From Cryptomeria japonica (Eukaryota; Streptophyta; Pinopsida; Cupressales; Cupressaceae): DNA of 64,000 nt. Positions 1 through 11,600 of the stretch are shown piece after piece. How positions within the stretch are numbered: position 1 is the first letter of the stretch; the number at the start of each line of letters is the position of its first letter. The translations under genes were made by a program, and so were the position numbers. The stretch is from contig NC_081414.1 in assembly GCF_030272615.1 (NCBI RefSeq), positions 2,295,501-2,359,500 of the forward strand. The letters are read 5' to 3'. A model generated the notes under the pieces. It had not been told where the DNA came from. It ran no database searches and saw only the letters and a list, made by a program, of their open reading frames with translations.

Positions 1-963
1 TTTGGGAGAGTTACTATCCCTCTTGTACAAAGATTATCCCCCTTTCAGAGGTGAACCGATTAGCTTCTAGCTTAGGGTTCTTAGTAAGGTTTCTTGTTTG
101 GAATTACCCCTTGCAGTCGCGCAAGCACAATTTAGACACACAGCCCAACAAGGTACCAAAACAAGAAGTAGTCATGCAAGCGTGATTGAAACCATGAGGC
201 CCTACAAAATGTCTGATATGAGAGATCTCAAAAGATAAAACTCAAATAATTCCATCCTTGGAGAATTTAATCCCGAGAGGCCCTTTTTTTAGAGTGAGTC
301 AAAAAGCTTAGGTCTAGTTGTACTCACTTGGGTCGTTCTCATAGGGTGATTACTTTTTCAAACTATGACAGGCCCGCTAAAGGTATTCAAATCTCAAACT
401 AGAAGCGCTTCAAGGGTCAGGATTTTTTATTGTCCATACGGACAAGAGCATACTCTCCTACCTTTTAGACAACTTCTCAAACATAGAAAGCAAAAGATCA
501 TTTATCAATAGAAAATTAACTGTGCCTAGAAAACTTAAGAATACACAAAGTCTTGTTGATTTTCCTTAGGCAACCTACAAAACCAATATATTAGTAATCA
601 TGTTGTTTTGAGAAATTGAATTTATTTGGCAAGCGTAATATTGGACAAATATTCTACAAAAAAACAGTTAGGCTACTAGAGAACTCACAAATAGACTAGG
701 GTTAGCATTAGTGATATCAAATTTCAAGCATAAAAACCCTAAAATATGCACACAATCTGTTTTGAAACAACAGAAGTAGAATACCATATGAGTTTTATCA
801 CCTAGTATTACGAGTATTCCCACATACCAATATGAGTGCACAAATAAACTCGTATGATACTGCAAAGGTACTCGTACAAGATTTTGAAGCTAGTACGACC
901 TGAAATCCATGAGATTGAAGATTTGATGATGCAAGAGAATAAAAATGAGATTTCACGCCCCAT
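1..963 (-). mobile_element. Probable leader/internal part of a minus-strand LTR retrotransposon
   Basis: This stretch lies immediately inside a minus-strand primer-binding site (964-974), so it should be the 5' untranslated leader of the LTR element whose LTR begins at 978. No coding region with recognisable domains is visible; short ORFs on the minus strand at 668-1022 look random. The element continues off the left edge of the window. The assignment is inferred from position only. Confidence 0.4.
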
Positions 964-974
964 GGTGGGCACCA
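964..974 (-). other. Primer-binding site of minus-strand LTR element
   Basis: Read on the minus strand the site is TGGTGCCCACC, three bases from the LTR edge at 978. It closely resembles the site TGGCGCCCACC of the inverted-arm element at 57452-57462, which marks both as the same broad family. The tRNA donor was not identified. Confidence 0.55.
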
Positions 975-977
975 AAA

Positions 978-2400
978 TGTCGTGTGTGTGAAGTAGGGTA
1001 CCTGCAACTGCAACACAAACACTTAATAGATCATTACAAGCATGATTAGCAAAGTGAAATAAAATGAAAGATGAACCATGGCAAAGCGGCCTATCACCTC
1101 CTAAGAGATGCGAATGTGGATTTGCTCTCAGATCTAGATGAGAAACCCTAGTGACTTGACTACACCAAGACGAAGGATTTAAAATGATATGATGTGCAAG
1201 ATAGATGAATGTATGATTGTGCTAGATTGATCCAAGAAGCTAACTTTTAAATGATGATGCAATTAAGCTAGATGAGAGATTGAATATACTATATGATTAA
1301 GAAATTATGCTATAAGATGATCAAATTAAGCTAGATCTAAGATGCAATAAATGATAACAATGCTAAACTAGAATTCTAGAAATGATATGTCAATATTAAC
1401 AAAGCTTGAGATGGGATCCTTTGTGCTCCAAAAATGGAGGATATTTATAGGATTTCCAAGGCCAGGGGTGAGGTGGAAGGAATCAATGGTCAAGATTGAA
1501 TTTAAAGATATCAAGGGTCAAATTGGAGGAGGTTGGAGAAGAGGTTGGAGGGAGGGACACTTGTCATCTTTGTGGTGACAAGTGTCAAAGAATCTTGCTC
1601 ACAAGAGGGAAAGTGTCTAAGGGAGGAGACATATGGCAAAAGTTCCATGTGTCTCAAGGGGAGAATATCCAACCCATAGGAGGTTAGGATGTGAAAGATA
1701 GGATAGGGTTAGTTAAACCCAGGATTAGGTGGAATAGGTTAGGTTAGGGGGTGGTTAGGTTAGGTGGTTATAAGTTAGGAGGCATTTGGGGAATTTGAAT
1801 TTAAAAATTCAAATAATAGGAAAAGGCTAATTAACTTTCAACAACTCATAAATTGATTTGTTTAATTAATTAGAAGATTAGAAGAATAAATTTAATGGGG
1901 GAGGATTAATCAATTTAGATTAATTAATCAAAGGAGATTATTGAAATTAACTTAATGAATAAATCATTAAATTTATTGATAAGTAGATGAATGGGGAATT
2001 AAATTAGAAAGGGGGATTAATTAAATAATTTCTTATTTAATTAATTATCTTCAGACCATTTTTAGGATGTTCTCTATAAAAGAGGCTTCCTCCTATAGAG
2101 TCAAAAATTGCATACCCCTTTGCAATTCCACCTACACTTTTGCAACCACTTTAGTGTCGATTCCCCTATCATTTGGGTAGGCTCATTTCAGCCCTTGCAT
2201 TAGCCTTTTCCCTCTCAAGATGTCTTTCAATAGCTATCCTTCAGATTTTGTTTCATGTTAGCCACGCGTTCCTCTTGCCACTTGTCATTTTTTAGCATGA
2301 CTTTTCTAAACACTGGCATGTCGCATGGATGTTCACACATTATGCATTCGCCCCATGACATCTTAACATTCAAATGTCAGTTCTACACATTTTGACACTT
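978..2400 (-). mobile_element. LTR (minus strand), outer end approximate
   Basis: On the plus strand the LTR opens with TGTCGTGTG directly after the primer site. A minus-strand TATA motif (CCTATAAATATCC) lies near 1440-1455, followed by text clearly related to the LTR at 57467-58945, including the 'aatggtcaagatt' and 'gacaagtgtcaa' segments and AT-rich Taattaa stretches. By comparison with that LTR (TATA to outer end is about 980 bp) the outer end should lie near 2400, but no clear CA end or target duplication was found. A stretch at 1690-1780 rich in GGTTAG is part of this LTR and is not telomeric. Confidence 0.5.
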
Positions 2401-3725
2401 GTCACCTATCTTGGTCGGTGGAAATGACTTAGAATCTTCTAAATGACTCGCTAGCCTCTTATTTCCCTCCTATTCTCTCATTTTAAATCTCTATTTCATT
2501 CATGCAGTCTCTCTTGGCTCTTGGTTCTCTCATTATTTAGGCTCTCACAACTGTCTCATTTCTCTTGCTACAATAGTTTCTAGTTTGCTACAACACTCTC
2601 AAGCTCTCACAATATTCTTTGCATCTCTCTCAGCTTTCTCAATCCTTGTTGGTAATATCTATGTACTTATCTTGTCTTTGAGAATCTTGAGATTTATCAC
2701 ATCCCCTATCTATTTTATCATTTTATCATTCTATCTTTTATCTTTTGATCTATCTATCTATTTGGCTATTATGGAGGTGGAAACACCAAAATAGGGACTT
2801 GACTGAGGCAAGTCTCCAATCAACCTCAAACATTTTTCCTCTTCTTCATGTGTGTCTAAGTTTATTAGAAGCATTTGAACGTACGAGGATTTTCTTTTGC
2901 TTTATTTATTTCACTCATATTCATTTCTATTTGTATTTATCATCTGGTATTTGCTGCTACATTTCTAACTTTTGGATTTTGAAGGTTAACTAAAACACAG
3001 AGTAAAGTTTTTGTATTTCTGTCTTTTTTGTTTCCGGTCCATACGAGACTACAGTGTGCTATGTAGACGACCATGCATTGTATTGGTGTCATTGACTAAG
3101 ATGCTCAAACTTAGACCGAATACTCTTAATGCCCGCTCTTTCAATTTTTCTAATTAGAGATCTTCATCAGTTTCACTAGTTGGAGATATCCGAATGTATG
3201 TTGTGAAGTTGGCTCTCAAGGGAAAATAGTTCTTCCCTTTGTAGGGTCACTTTTGCACCATTACACCTCCTCTCATTTTCCATATAGCATACTTACATTC
3301 TATAAAAATCATTTTATCATACATCACCACATCATCTTTGCATCATAGCTTTACATCATCACAACCACATCTATTATTCATTGAGCTCTTGTGCAAGTGC
3401 AACACAAATTTGAGAGCAGCAAAATTAAACACAAGAACATGAAGGATGGGACAACAATGGAAACAAGCCTACATTATGTGTGAATGGTATAGCATTTGTT
3501 ATTCTAATGTTATTTGCATGCATGTTAGCTCTCAATTGATGTTTTGTTGAATTTCATTATAGATCTAAGGTTTAGTGGTTAGAACTAGGGCTTACAAATA
3601 GAGTTCAAATTTATAATATACAACAAACATTTCCATTAGTCCTTATACCTTTTACAACTAATCTTCTAGAATTTCCTTTTCTAATTTCACATTCAAACCC
3701 ATGAAATACGAATTTGTATCCCTTA
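2401..3725. other. Non-coding, no gene recognised
   Basis: This interval holds pyrimidine-rich and AT-rich sequence with only short ORFs (2585-2993, plus strand) that show no domain and look like low-complexity translation. It probably contains the missing 3' part of the minus-strand Copia element whose gag/protease lies at 3726-4631, but no LTR or polypurine tract was identified. Confidence 0.4.
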
Positions 3726-4631
3726 CTACGTACACATCTGAGTCAAACTCAAAAGATTATGTCTCAAACCCTTAACATAATAAATATCATCAGTCTTATA
3801 CTTACCATAAATGGAAATAGTACCTTTACCATTAATAGGTGTAGCTTCCTCACCTACAAATTTTATAGAACCACCATCATACTTCTCAAGGTCAATGAAA
3901 GTTCCTTTATCACCTATCATATTATTTGAATATCTGGAATCAATTATCCATGCTTTAGGCTATACTTTTGCATGCAGTAAAGTCTTCACACTCATTGTTT
4001 TTTTATTGTTCTTCACTCATTCCGAATTACCAAACCTTTCATTATTTATCTCCTCTATAGCTAAAAATAATGATTCTTCATTTGAGTCATCTATGTCTTC
4101 ATCCTCAATTGAATAAGTCTCCATTGAATAGAAATTCCTCTTAAGCCTATCTTTGTCATATATCTTCTTATTCCTATTATTCCATCTGTAATTGTCCTTT
4201 CCCATATTATAATCATTGGATCCTCTACCACAATCTTCCTTATAAGTACATCTAGAAGCATAATGACCAATTCTTCCACAACTGAAATATTTGAAGGGTA
4301 ACTTACTTTTGTATTTTCTAGATCCTTTCGTATGTCTTCTCACAAAGTTTTCTTCTATCTCATCCATGTCATTGCTTTCTCCAAGTTCATCTTCAATCTT
4401 CTTGGTAGCCTTGAATGTTGCTTCTTTATTCTCTTTTTGCAAATCATCTAGCTCAACTATTTCAAAGGTAGAGAGAGATCCATACAACTAATTCAATGTG
4501 TATTTGCCCATATCACAACTTTCTTCAATGACATACTTCTTAGGTTTGTAGAATTTAGGCAATTTTACCATCACTTTTCTCACCACTTCACTTTCTACTA
4601 ATGTTCCGCCAATACCCCTAATTGCACTCAC
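3726..4631 (-). pseudogene. Copia gag C-terminus and protease/pre-integrase fragment
   Basis: Minus-strand remnant of a Ty1/Copia polyprotein. From 4631 downward it reads the C-terminal half of gag (a GIGGTLVES segment, then an acidic linker) and a zinc knuckle near 4270 whose first cysteine is replaced (Y-x2-C-x4-H-x4-C instead of CCHC). At 3920-3726 comes the region after the protease active site (GDKGTFID ... GKGTISIYGK ... RHNLLSLTQM), typical of the gag/pre-integrase junction. A stop codon lies near 4488, and a frame break separates the two parts; integrase and RT are absent. The N-terminal half of the same gag is at 17059-17461, separated by the hAT insertion. Non-functional. Confidence 0.8.
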
Positions 4632-4639
4632 AATCTCAT
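4632..4639. repeat. 8-bp target-site duplication, left copy
   Basis: AATCTCAT directly precedes the hAT terminus at 4640 and is repeated exactly at 17051-17058. Eight-base duplications are the hallmark of hAT transposition. The duplicated bases encode the 'NEI' shared by both halves of the interrupted Copia gag. Confidence 0.88.
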
Positions 4640-4653
4640 TAGAGATTACTTTA
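4640..4653 (+). repeat. hAT left terminal inverted repeat
   Basis: TAGAGATTACTTTA; matches the right end (minus strand, 17050-17037) at 12 of 14 positions. Short imperfect ends are normal for hAT elements. Confidence 0.75.
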
Positions 4654-4935
4654 GTGGCTAATATTTGCCAATGGCGAATTTTTCACGTCGGTGACCTGGA
4701 AAATGGCGAATATTTTGTACCGACTGGGGGTGGCCATGTCGTCAGAACATTATCATTTTTCATCAAATTCACAGCTCGATCGCCATATGTTTTATGTAAT
4801 TAAATGTTTCTATGTGAGGATTTCACCAATACAATATACGATGGACACACAGTAAATTTAATTTTTTTGCCTACACTCTCTGAGGTTGCCTTAATAGATG
4901 ACCATAATTCGCCTATAGGCATATGAAGATTTGTT
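4654..4935 (+). repeat. Left subterminal GGCGAAT-type repeats
   Basis: Within about 300 bp of the left end are ATGGCGAATTTTT, ATGGCGAATATTT and the inverse ATTCGCC near 4908. The same motif recurs in both orientations near the right end. hAT transposases are known to bind short repeated subterminal motifs; here that role is inferred from position and repetition only. Confidence 0.5.
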
Positions 4936-5522
4936 AGCCAAGAGGACCCAATTCACCTGACATTTTGCTGACATGTGTCTCCATTCACCCCAACTTTTTC
5001 CAACTATATTGTATTTTCCAATTATTTGGACAACTCATAATCGCGTTGAAAATTACATAAGTTGTGTTATAGTTATGCGTGATTTGCCAAATATTTGTAT
5101 ACCATATAAAATTCCTACGGAATTTTCCATATAAGGATTGGTATAAATACATTTAAAGATCAAATCTATCTCTACACAATCTGGTGGGTTCTAGGATCTA
5201 AATTCTGATCAATAGCGAAGTTTCAGACCAAGGAAAATCATTGTTGTTGACCGCATTAGCGACTGCTAGTGACCTAAAGGTGAGCGATCATATTTTTGAT
5301 GTGTTATAATATTATTTTGAATTTATCTATACTTGTTTGCATTGTTGAGTTCATTCTTATTCAGTGGGGACCCATTAGTGCCAAGTGGTCAGCCAAGAGA
5401 TTCAGACCTCAGACATCTAGATTGTAGGTCGTAGGGCCAATGAAACATATCTTATACTTTATAGTCTATTATTGCTTCTTCAACAAATTGATATTTTTTT
5501 GGCAGCCTTTATTTTGTTGGAG

Positions 5523-7607
5523 ATGTCGAATAGGAAGAAGGGTAGGAAACCTAAATGTACCTAAATGTGGGGAAGGCCATGAGAGGCCAACAAAAAGTAG
5601 AACATTGTCTTTGTACTTTGGCTTTGGAAAAGATTGTGGTGAAAACCAGGAAGGTACATCATCACAAGTACAAGTACAAAATTTGCAACCTACACTGCAT
5701 ATTGAAGATGGTGGTGAACCTGATATCTCAGATCAGGATGATCTTGAAAAAGATTATCTGGTAGATGCCCAAGTTAGCCGGAATGATATAATCTACTTGG
5801 GTGATAATGTCATTGATGGTAAAGTTGTTCAGTTAAGCGTTGTTTTTTATATTTTGAACAAAGGGCATGCTATGATAGACTTCCCATCAATTAGTGGTTT
5901 ATTACACTTTTTGAAAGTTCCTAACTATCCTAATAGACACTGGTCAGTAAGCAGTAGATGGGAATGGGAAAGTTGTCTTGTTGAGGTTGAAAAAGAAGAT
6001 GTAAAGGAAAAAATAAGAGAGTCAAACTTTATTGCATTTTGTTTAGACGAAGTTACAGCAGTAGACAATACTTCATGGGTATGCATGCATGTTTATACTA
6101 TACAAAATCATTCCCGCCAACCTCATCCACTATCTGTTGCTAAAATGAAGGAGAGTGCAATAGAGGAAAATTTATTTCAACTAGTAAAGAGAAGTTTAAT
6201 TCAATATGGAGGTATGGATGACATGATCGTTGCCAAAATATTGGTGTGTGTTGGAGCAGATGGAGCTTCAGTTTTGCAACGTCACATGAACGGTCTTTGC
6301 AAAAAGATTGAAACTTCATTTGCACCATACATTACTATAATTCACTACATGGCTCACAAAATGAATCTAACTTTTGGAATTGTGAGCAAGTATGCTTCGG
6401 TAAAAAAATTGAAATTTTAATCAGAGAGCTCTACTGACACTTTTGTCGAAGTCCCAAGCAATTTATGGAATTTCAACACTTTGCTCATGGAATAACTGAT
6501 GGGAACAAGATTCTCAAGGATAATGATACCAGATGGATCTCTTTGGATGGTCCAGCGCATCGAGTTTTTTCAAAATATCCATCCTTGATTGGACTATTTC
6601 ACACAACTCGCGACAAATCAGATCAATCAAAATTTCTTGACCTTCTTCGAAGGTTAAGTAATCTAGAGACACTCTTAACTTTAGAATCTCTTCTACCCAT
6701 GCTAGAGGAAATGAGGAATATTATAAAGGATTCCCAAAAAAGAGCTTTGTATATTGCAAAATATGCTACACAGTGTAAGATGACATGCATGACCCTCGAC
6801 AATCTCTATCGAAATAAACCAACACTACCTGATGAAAAATTTGTTAAGTGGCGGACACTCACAAATTTGAACAATGTTGATAACTTTTTACAAATCGGTG
6901 CAAATGGGGAGGTATGTGCCAATGTATGGGGATTTGAGATACCAATGCACTTCTATGCCACGGTCAACCCCGAGGAACCAGGAAAGTGCCCCCAGAAGCA
7001 ACTAGCAAGAGTTACAAGGGAAGATTTCGACAAGATTGTTGAGTCTATAACTACTTATATGAAGAAAATTGCCTATGATCTTTCCTCACAAATTAGAAGA
7101 AGATTCTCTCCTGACAACCTACTCGAAGCCATGTCTATTGTGTTTCCTAAATATTGGAGCCTCAACAGTGCAGCTAATTTTTGAAGTAAGCTATTGACTT
7201 TGATAAAACAATTCTGCATATCCAGAGAATTTAATGGAGTAATTATAAATGAAATATTAGATGAAACTCATCTTAGAGAGAAATCATCTCATTTTACATA
7301 CACTATGAGGGAACAATATGGCACAATGGAGAACCCCTACGAAGAGGGATCAATCACAAGGCTTTAGAAATATATAGCTGAGAAGGCAGCGTTGCGTGAT
7401 TCAATGCTAGAATATTTGAAGCTTGTTGATTTATGTCTTACCATGATATTGGGTTCAGTGGAAGATGAGAGATTTTTAAGTGCTTTGGGGTTCCTAAAAT
7501 CAAAGCTAAGAAACAAACTAGACAAAAATTTGGAAAATTGCTTGAGGCTCTATACATCTAGGTATGATGTCCACACTTTTCCTTATGATAGGGCACTGCA
7601 AATCTAG
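5523..7607 (+). pseudogene. hAT-family transposase (ZNF862/KIAA1586-like), broken
   Basis: DNA transposase of the hAT superfamily. A plausible 5' intron (GT at 5280, AG at 5505) precedes an ATG at 5523 in a basic start (SNRKKGRKPK), after which the frame is broken. The next frame reads KSRTLSLYFGFG, like the N-terminus of this subfamily, then the catalytic core: FCLDEVTA (first acidic residue), VGADGASVL (second) and HYMAHKMNL. After a TAA at 6418 and a frameshift, NDTRWISL and a helical insert follow (6465-7184). TGA (7183) and TAG (7366) stops interrupt the same frame before the C-terminal dimerisation segment SVEDERFLSALGFLKSKLRN. All core motifs remain readable, so decay is moderate. It could not make protein as it stands. 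It lies next to the left end, the usual place for the transposase. Confidence 0.85.
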
Positions 7608-8600
7608 AGGTCCAAATGTGAAAGAAGAGGTTTGGGCAACACTTCAAACCAAAGTGCCAGTGGGACTATTGACTCATGTATTGGACCTACTGGTAGCATT
7701 GAGATGCAGTTCAACAAAGGTATGCAGACTCAGAGTGAAGAAAACACAGACAAGAATCAAGAAAGCTCTGAATTTGATGAGGATGAATGGCAACTGTAAG
7801 TGATTGGTATTTATTAATCTTATTACTATGTCTCATCATTCATATTACAAAATCATATTATTATGGTTGATAACTTGATGATGTTTTATGAGTCTATCAA
7901 CTTTTTGTAATTAGAATTTAATATTGATTTGTAATTGTATTTTTCAAATTTCTAAATTTCCAGGTTTAAAATACCATAATGTCTTTATTGATATAGAGAT
8001 GTTTATTTAGACATGTTTGAGAACTTAGATTTTCATTAATTCTTTCAAAATATAGCCATATGATACAATTCATTCAATACACCACTCTGTGTGATTCTCC
8101 ATGCAAAAGTCAATACAAAGTTTCAGAACCCTTTGCAAATGACCCTGAATTCCCTTTTATAGAAACAAGGGAGCAACAACAGCTTCAGGTCAATTTGCAA
8201 CATGTGAAGACTGAACATCAAAATCACAAACTCGGGCTTCAATACAAATTTAGTTTTACATGGCCATCACAGGTCGAATTAGTAATTTAACAACTGCTAC
8301 ATGTCTGATGTCTCCTATTCAAAAAACAAAGTTCAAAATTAAATATTAATTCAAGTCATGACAAATTAAATATAGATAATAGCAGTGCCCAAAACCTAGT
8401 AATTAGAAATAGATAAATGCAGAAATGTTAAAACTTGGGAGAATTTGAGAATACAAATTTACAGGCTGAAGGTTTGCATTATGCATCATAGATTCATAGG
8501 CTGGATTAGCAATAGAGAGTGTTGGTTTTTTCATGTTCATAAAACAGAGTTATTTCAAGTGATGCCAAATTCCAAACAAAAAAAACATAAAACCTTGAAA
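7608..8600. other. Non-coding spacer between transposase and cargo gene
   Basis: AT-rich sequence after the transposase. ORFs at 7564-7803 and 8060-8290 (plus) show no recognisable motif. The boundary of any separately inserted cargo module might lie here, but no terminal repeat or target duplication was detected. Confidence 0.4.
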
Positions 8601-11600
8601 TTAAGAGTAAAAGCATAAAATTGTGCAATACATACTATGATTCTTAAGATTTATGTGCCAGTTTTGTAGGGTGCTCCACTCTTTGTCTGATGGAAGGTCA
8701 ATATTCTTTAAACTATGGAAATTCAATTGCAACTTTGTCAACAATCCATATTTAGATGAGTGACTTGACATCACTGTTTCACCCAATACTGCATTCAGAA
8801 TTGTAAATGGTTGGATGAATTCTAGAAAGCTTTGGGGAGTTCTATTCTTAGGAAGCAAGTATAAATCAGACTTCATTTTTATCTCCATGTTCTTTTTGTA
8901 AGCTTCTTTTCCAATGAATTTATTTAATGCATTAACGGTCTTAGGCAAACCAAGTTTAATCAAAGTAGTTGTCTTTTCTTGCAACTTCAATATCTTTTTG
9001 CCATATTTATCCATAACTTCTGATGTTTCCCTTAGTTTCTGGCATTTTTGAAGGATAGATGATGTCTTAACTGTGGCATCAATGCGGCTCTTAATTCCCT
9101 TGGATGCCAAATAGCTGTCACTGGTATTGTAGACTACTTGCAAAATCTGTTTTGCCATATCCTCTTTTGATTAAACATGTATGCTCTTCTCAATGTGCCC
9201 TTTGATTTTTATATAAATTATTCTCAAACTTTCATTCAATTCAAACCACTCACACAACTTGTCACTCCTCTGCATTATTTGCCCCCAAATGTTTTCTTGT
9301 ATATACTTCGTTGTATTTTTCATATTATCTTTCAATCCATCCTCTGAAGTTATAATTTTATCATTTGCATTGTGCAGGTATTCTTTCATTTGTGCATATT
9401 TTTTCTTTCTTCCTCTACTTCCTCTTCCAAATGTTTTGCTTTTTCCTTCTCATGATCCAATAGGTCCTATATTTTTCTTATTTCAGCAGTAGCAGGCTCA
9501 TAATTTTTGTATAATTTTTGAAAACTGCCTCTTTCCTCATCAATTTTTTTACTGCTTTTAGCCAGTTTTTCTCTCAGGTCCTTCAATTCTGCATCCATCT
9601 TTTCCTGCTCTGTAATTTCTACTGCGAAGATCGAAATTTTTATCCTTTTCTGTAAATCATTGCACTTGTTATTTGTTGCTTTCCTCTTTGATTTTTTCGT
9701 TTTCCAAGTCTGCCTATAACTTTTCTATTTGTTTCTCCAATTTATTTTTTTCTCTCTCCACCTTTAGCAGTGAAGTGTAGACCACTTCGTTAGTCCTTTT
9801 TGACACACTAATTTTGTCCACATTATGTACTTTGGAAAAATCCTTTTGGAGGGTGCTAACTTGAAATTCAAAGGGATCTATCTGACTATGTGGTAGATTT
9901 TCATCTTTAGTTGGAGGCATAACAACCATGAACTTCATCATATCTTTGTGTGGGTCATATGTTGGAAATACCCTGTTCCTTGCAGGTAGTTCGTCCAAAA
10001 CTTCAATTACGGAAACCCTATGAAATGCTCTCTTTTTTTTCTTTTTTTTCTTTTTTTTCATTTGTTGTGTGTTCAAGTTTATCATAGTAATCACAAAATT
10101 GAAATTCTAGGCTTGCTGAAGCAATTGAATGTTTGAAAGGTGAATTAGGAATAACGGAGGCTCCAGTTCCAACTATGCATGCGGTTTTAACTAATGCATT
10201 ACTAGGATTACCAACAACCATTCCTGATCCTGTCCCACTGTCACTTTCATGTGTAGTTTTTGTAATCTTTTGAGGGGTCTGATCTGAAGCTGCAAATGAT
10301 AGATTTGTAGTGTCAGTGGCACTTGATATAGGATTATGAATAGTATGAGTATCTACCACTAGTGGCCTCTTGTGAGAGATATTTTGTTGTTTCCCTTGTC
10401 CAACACCAAGGCAACTAGTATCAGTAGTAGTACCCATGCCAACCCCACCAATCGCAGTGGCACTTGACTAAATAGCAATAGGAATACTATCCCCAGATTC
10501 CCCACTAGTGCCAGTGGCACTTGATTCACCACCAATGGGAATACCATGATGTGGTGGTGGTTGTGGATTTGAACCTGAAACAAACGTAGGTGGACCCTGA
10601 GGGTAATGAGTAGTACCTTTCTGTGATGAATCTGAAGAATCAAGTCCAATGACTGGTTTAACATGAGCTTTTGATTTTGAATTTGATGGAAGTTGTACCT
10701 CAAATGGATACCAAATGCCTTCTCCTCTGGGACCTAGACCACCACCTTCAAAACCCATTTTTTCCATAATGTTTTCCCCTTTGCTATATTTTTCTTTCAT
10801 GGACTCATTGACTCCACCTAATATGTTAGGGACTACAGTAGTTGATGGAGTGGGCTCAACCTCATACTCATTATCATCTTCACTCCTGTCATATGTTGTT
10901 GTGGGATGCTCCATATTCCACAATTTGCTAAACTCTTCATCCTCGTCAATGGACTCAAATTCTCCACTGGTCTTTGGTTCACCAAGATTCTTCCTCATAG
11001 TCCAAAAATCATTTATTTTGGTTTGAGTCCAATAAATTTCTTTACATTCTTGAAGAATTGTTTTGGGAATAGATTTGTTAGATGGATTAAAATATTTTTG
11101 GTAGAAATTGTAGGACCTCCTATTTTAGATGCCCTGACCCTCCTTTGTTGTCCTCTGTGTGTGCAATGCCATAATTTGTGATGACATTTCTTCTGTTGAA
11201 ATTTTATTGTCAGCGGAAATTTTCTCCGTCTCTTTTTTTACCTCATCCTAGGAGTCCATGTTTCTAAGATTTTCTAGCAATGGTTTACTTTCATGTTGAC
11301 ATAACACTGAAGAGTTCCCATTTTTCTTAAGCCTTGCTTGAACTACACCGATTGGATCATACTGCCAGAGACTCTCATCACCAAACCTAAAAAACTGTCA
11401 AAAAATCATGTGCCACATTGAATGCTTTTCTCTCAAATGTGAACCCTCCACATGAGAAAGGCAAGGAAGGAAATATGCTCTTCTTTTGGTGACCATGGAA
11501 GTGTCTATCTGTGCTCTCCAACTGTTGTACATATTCCAATGCAAATACCCTCTCCGTCACATGTATTGGAAGTCTATATGGTTTTACTACTGATCCGTAA

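Noticed and set aside
1690-1780. Telomere-like GGTTAG words
   Set aside because: Irregular, short, and part of an LTR shared with the 56-58 kb arms.
2075-2110. Plus-strand TATA (CTCTATAAAAGAGG) as promoter of an inverted LTR arm like that at 55.6 kb
   Set aside because: No matching inverted arm or primer site could be traced; probably chance within U3.
8060-8290. 76-codon plus ORF between transposase and cargo gene
   Set aside because: No motif and no continuation; not part of the hAT transposase C-terminus.
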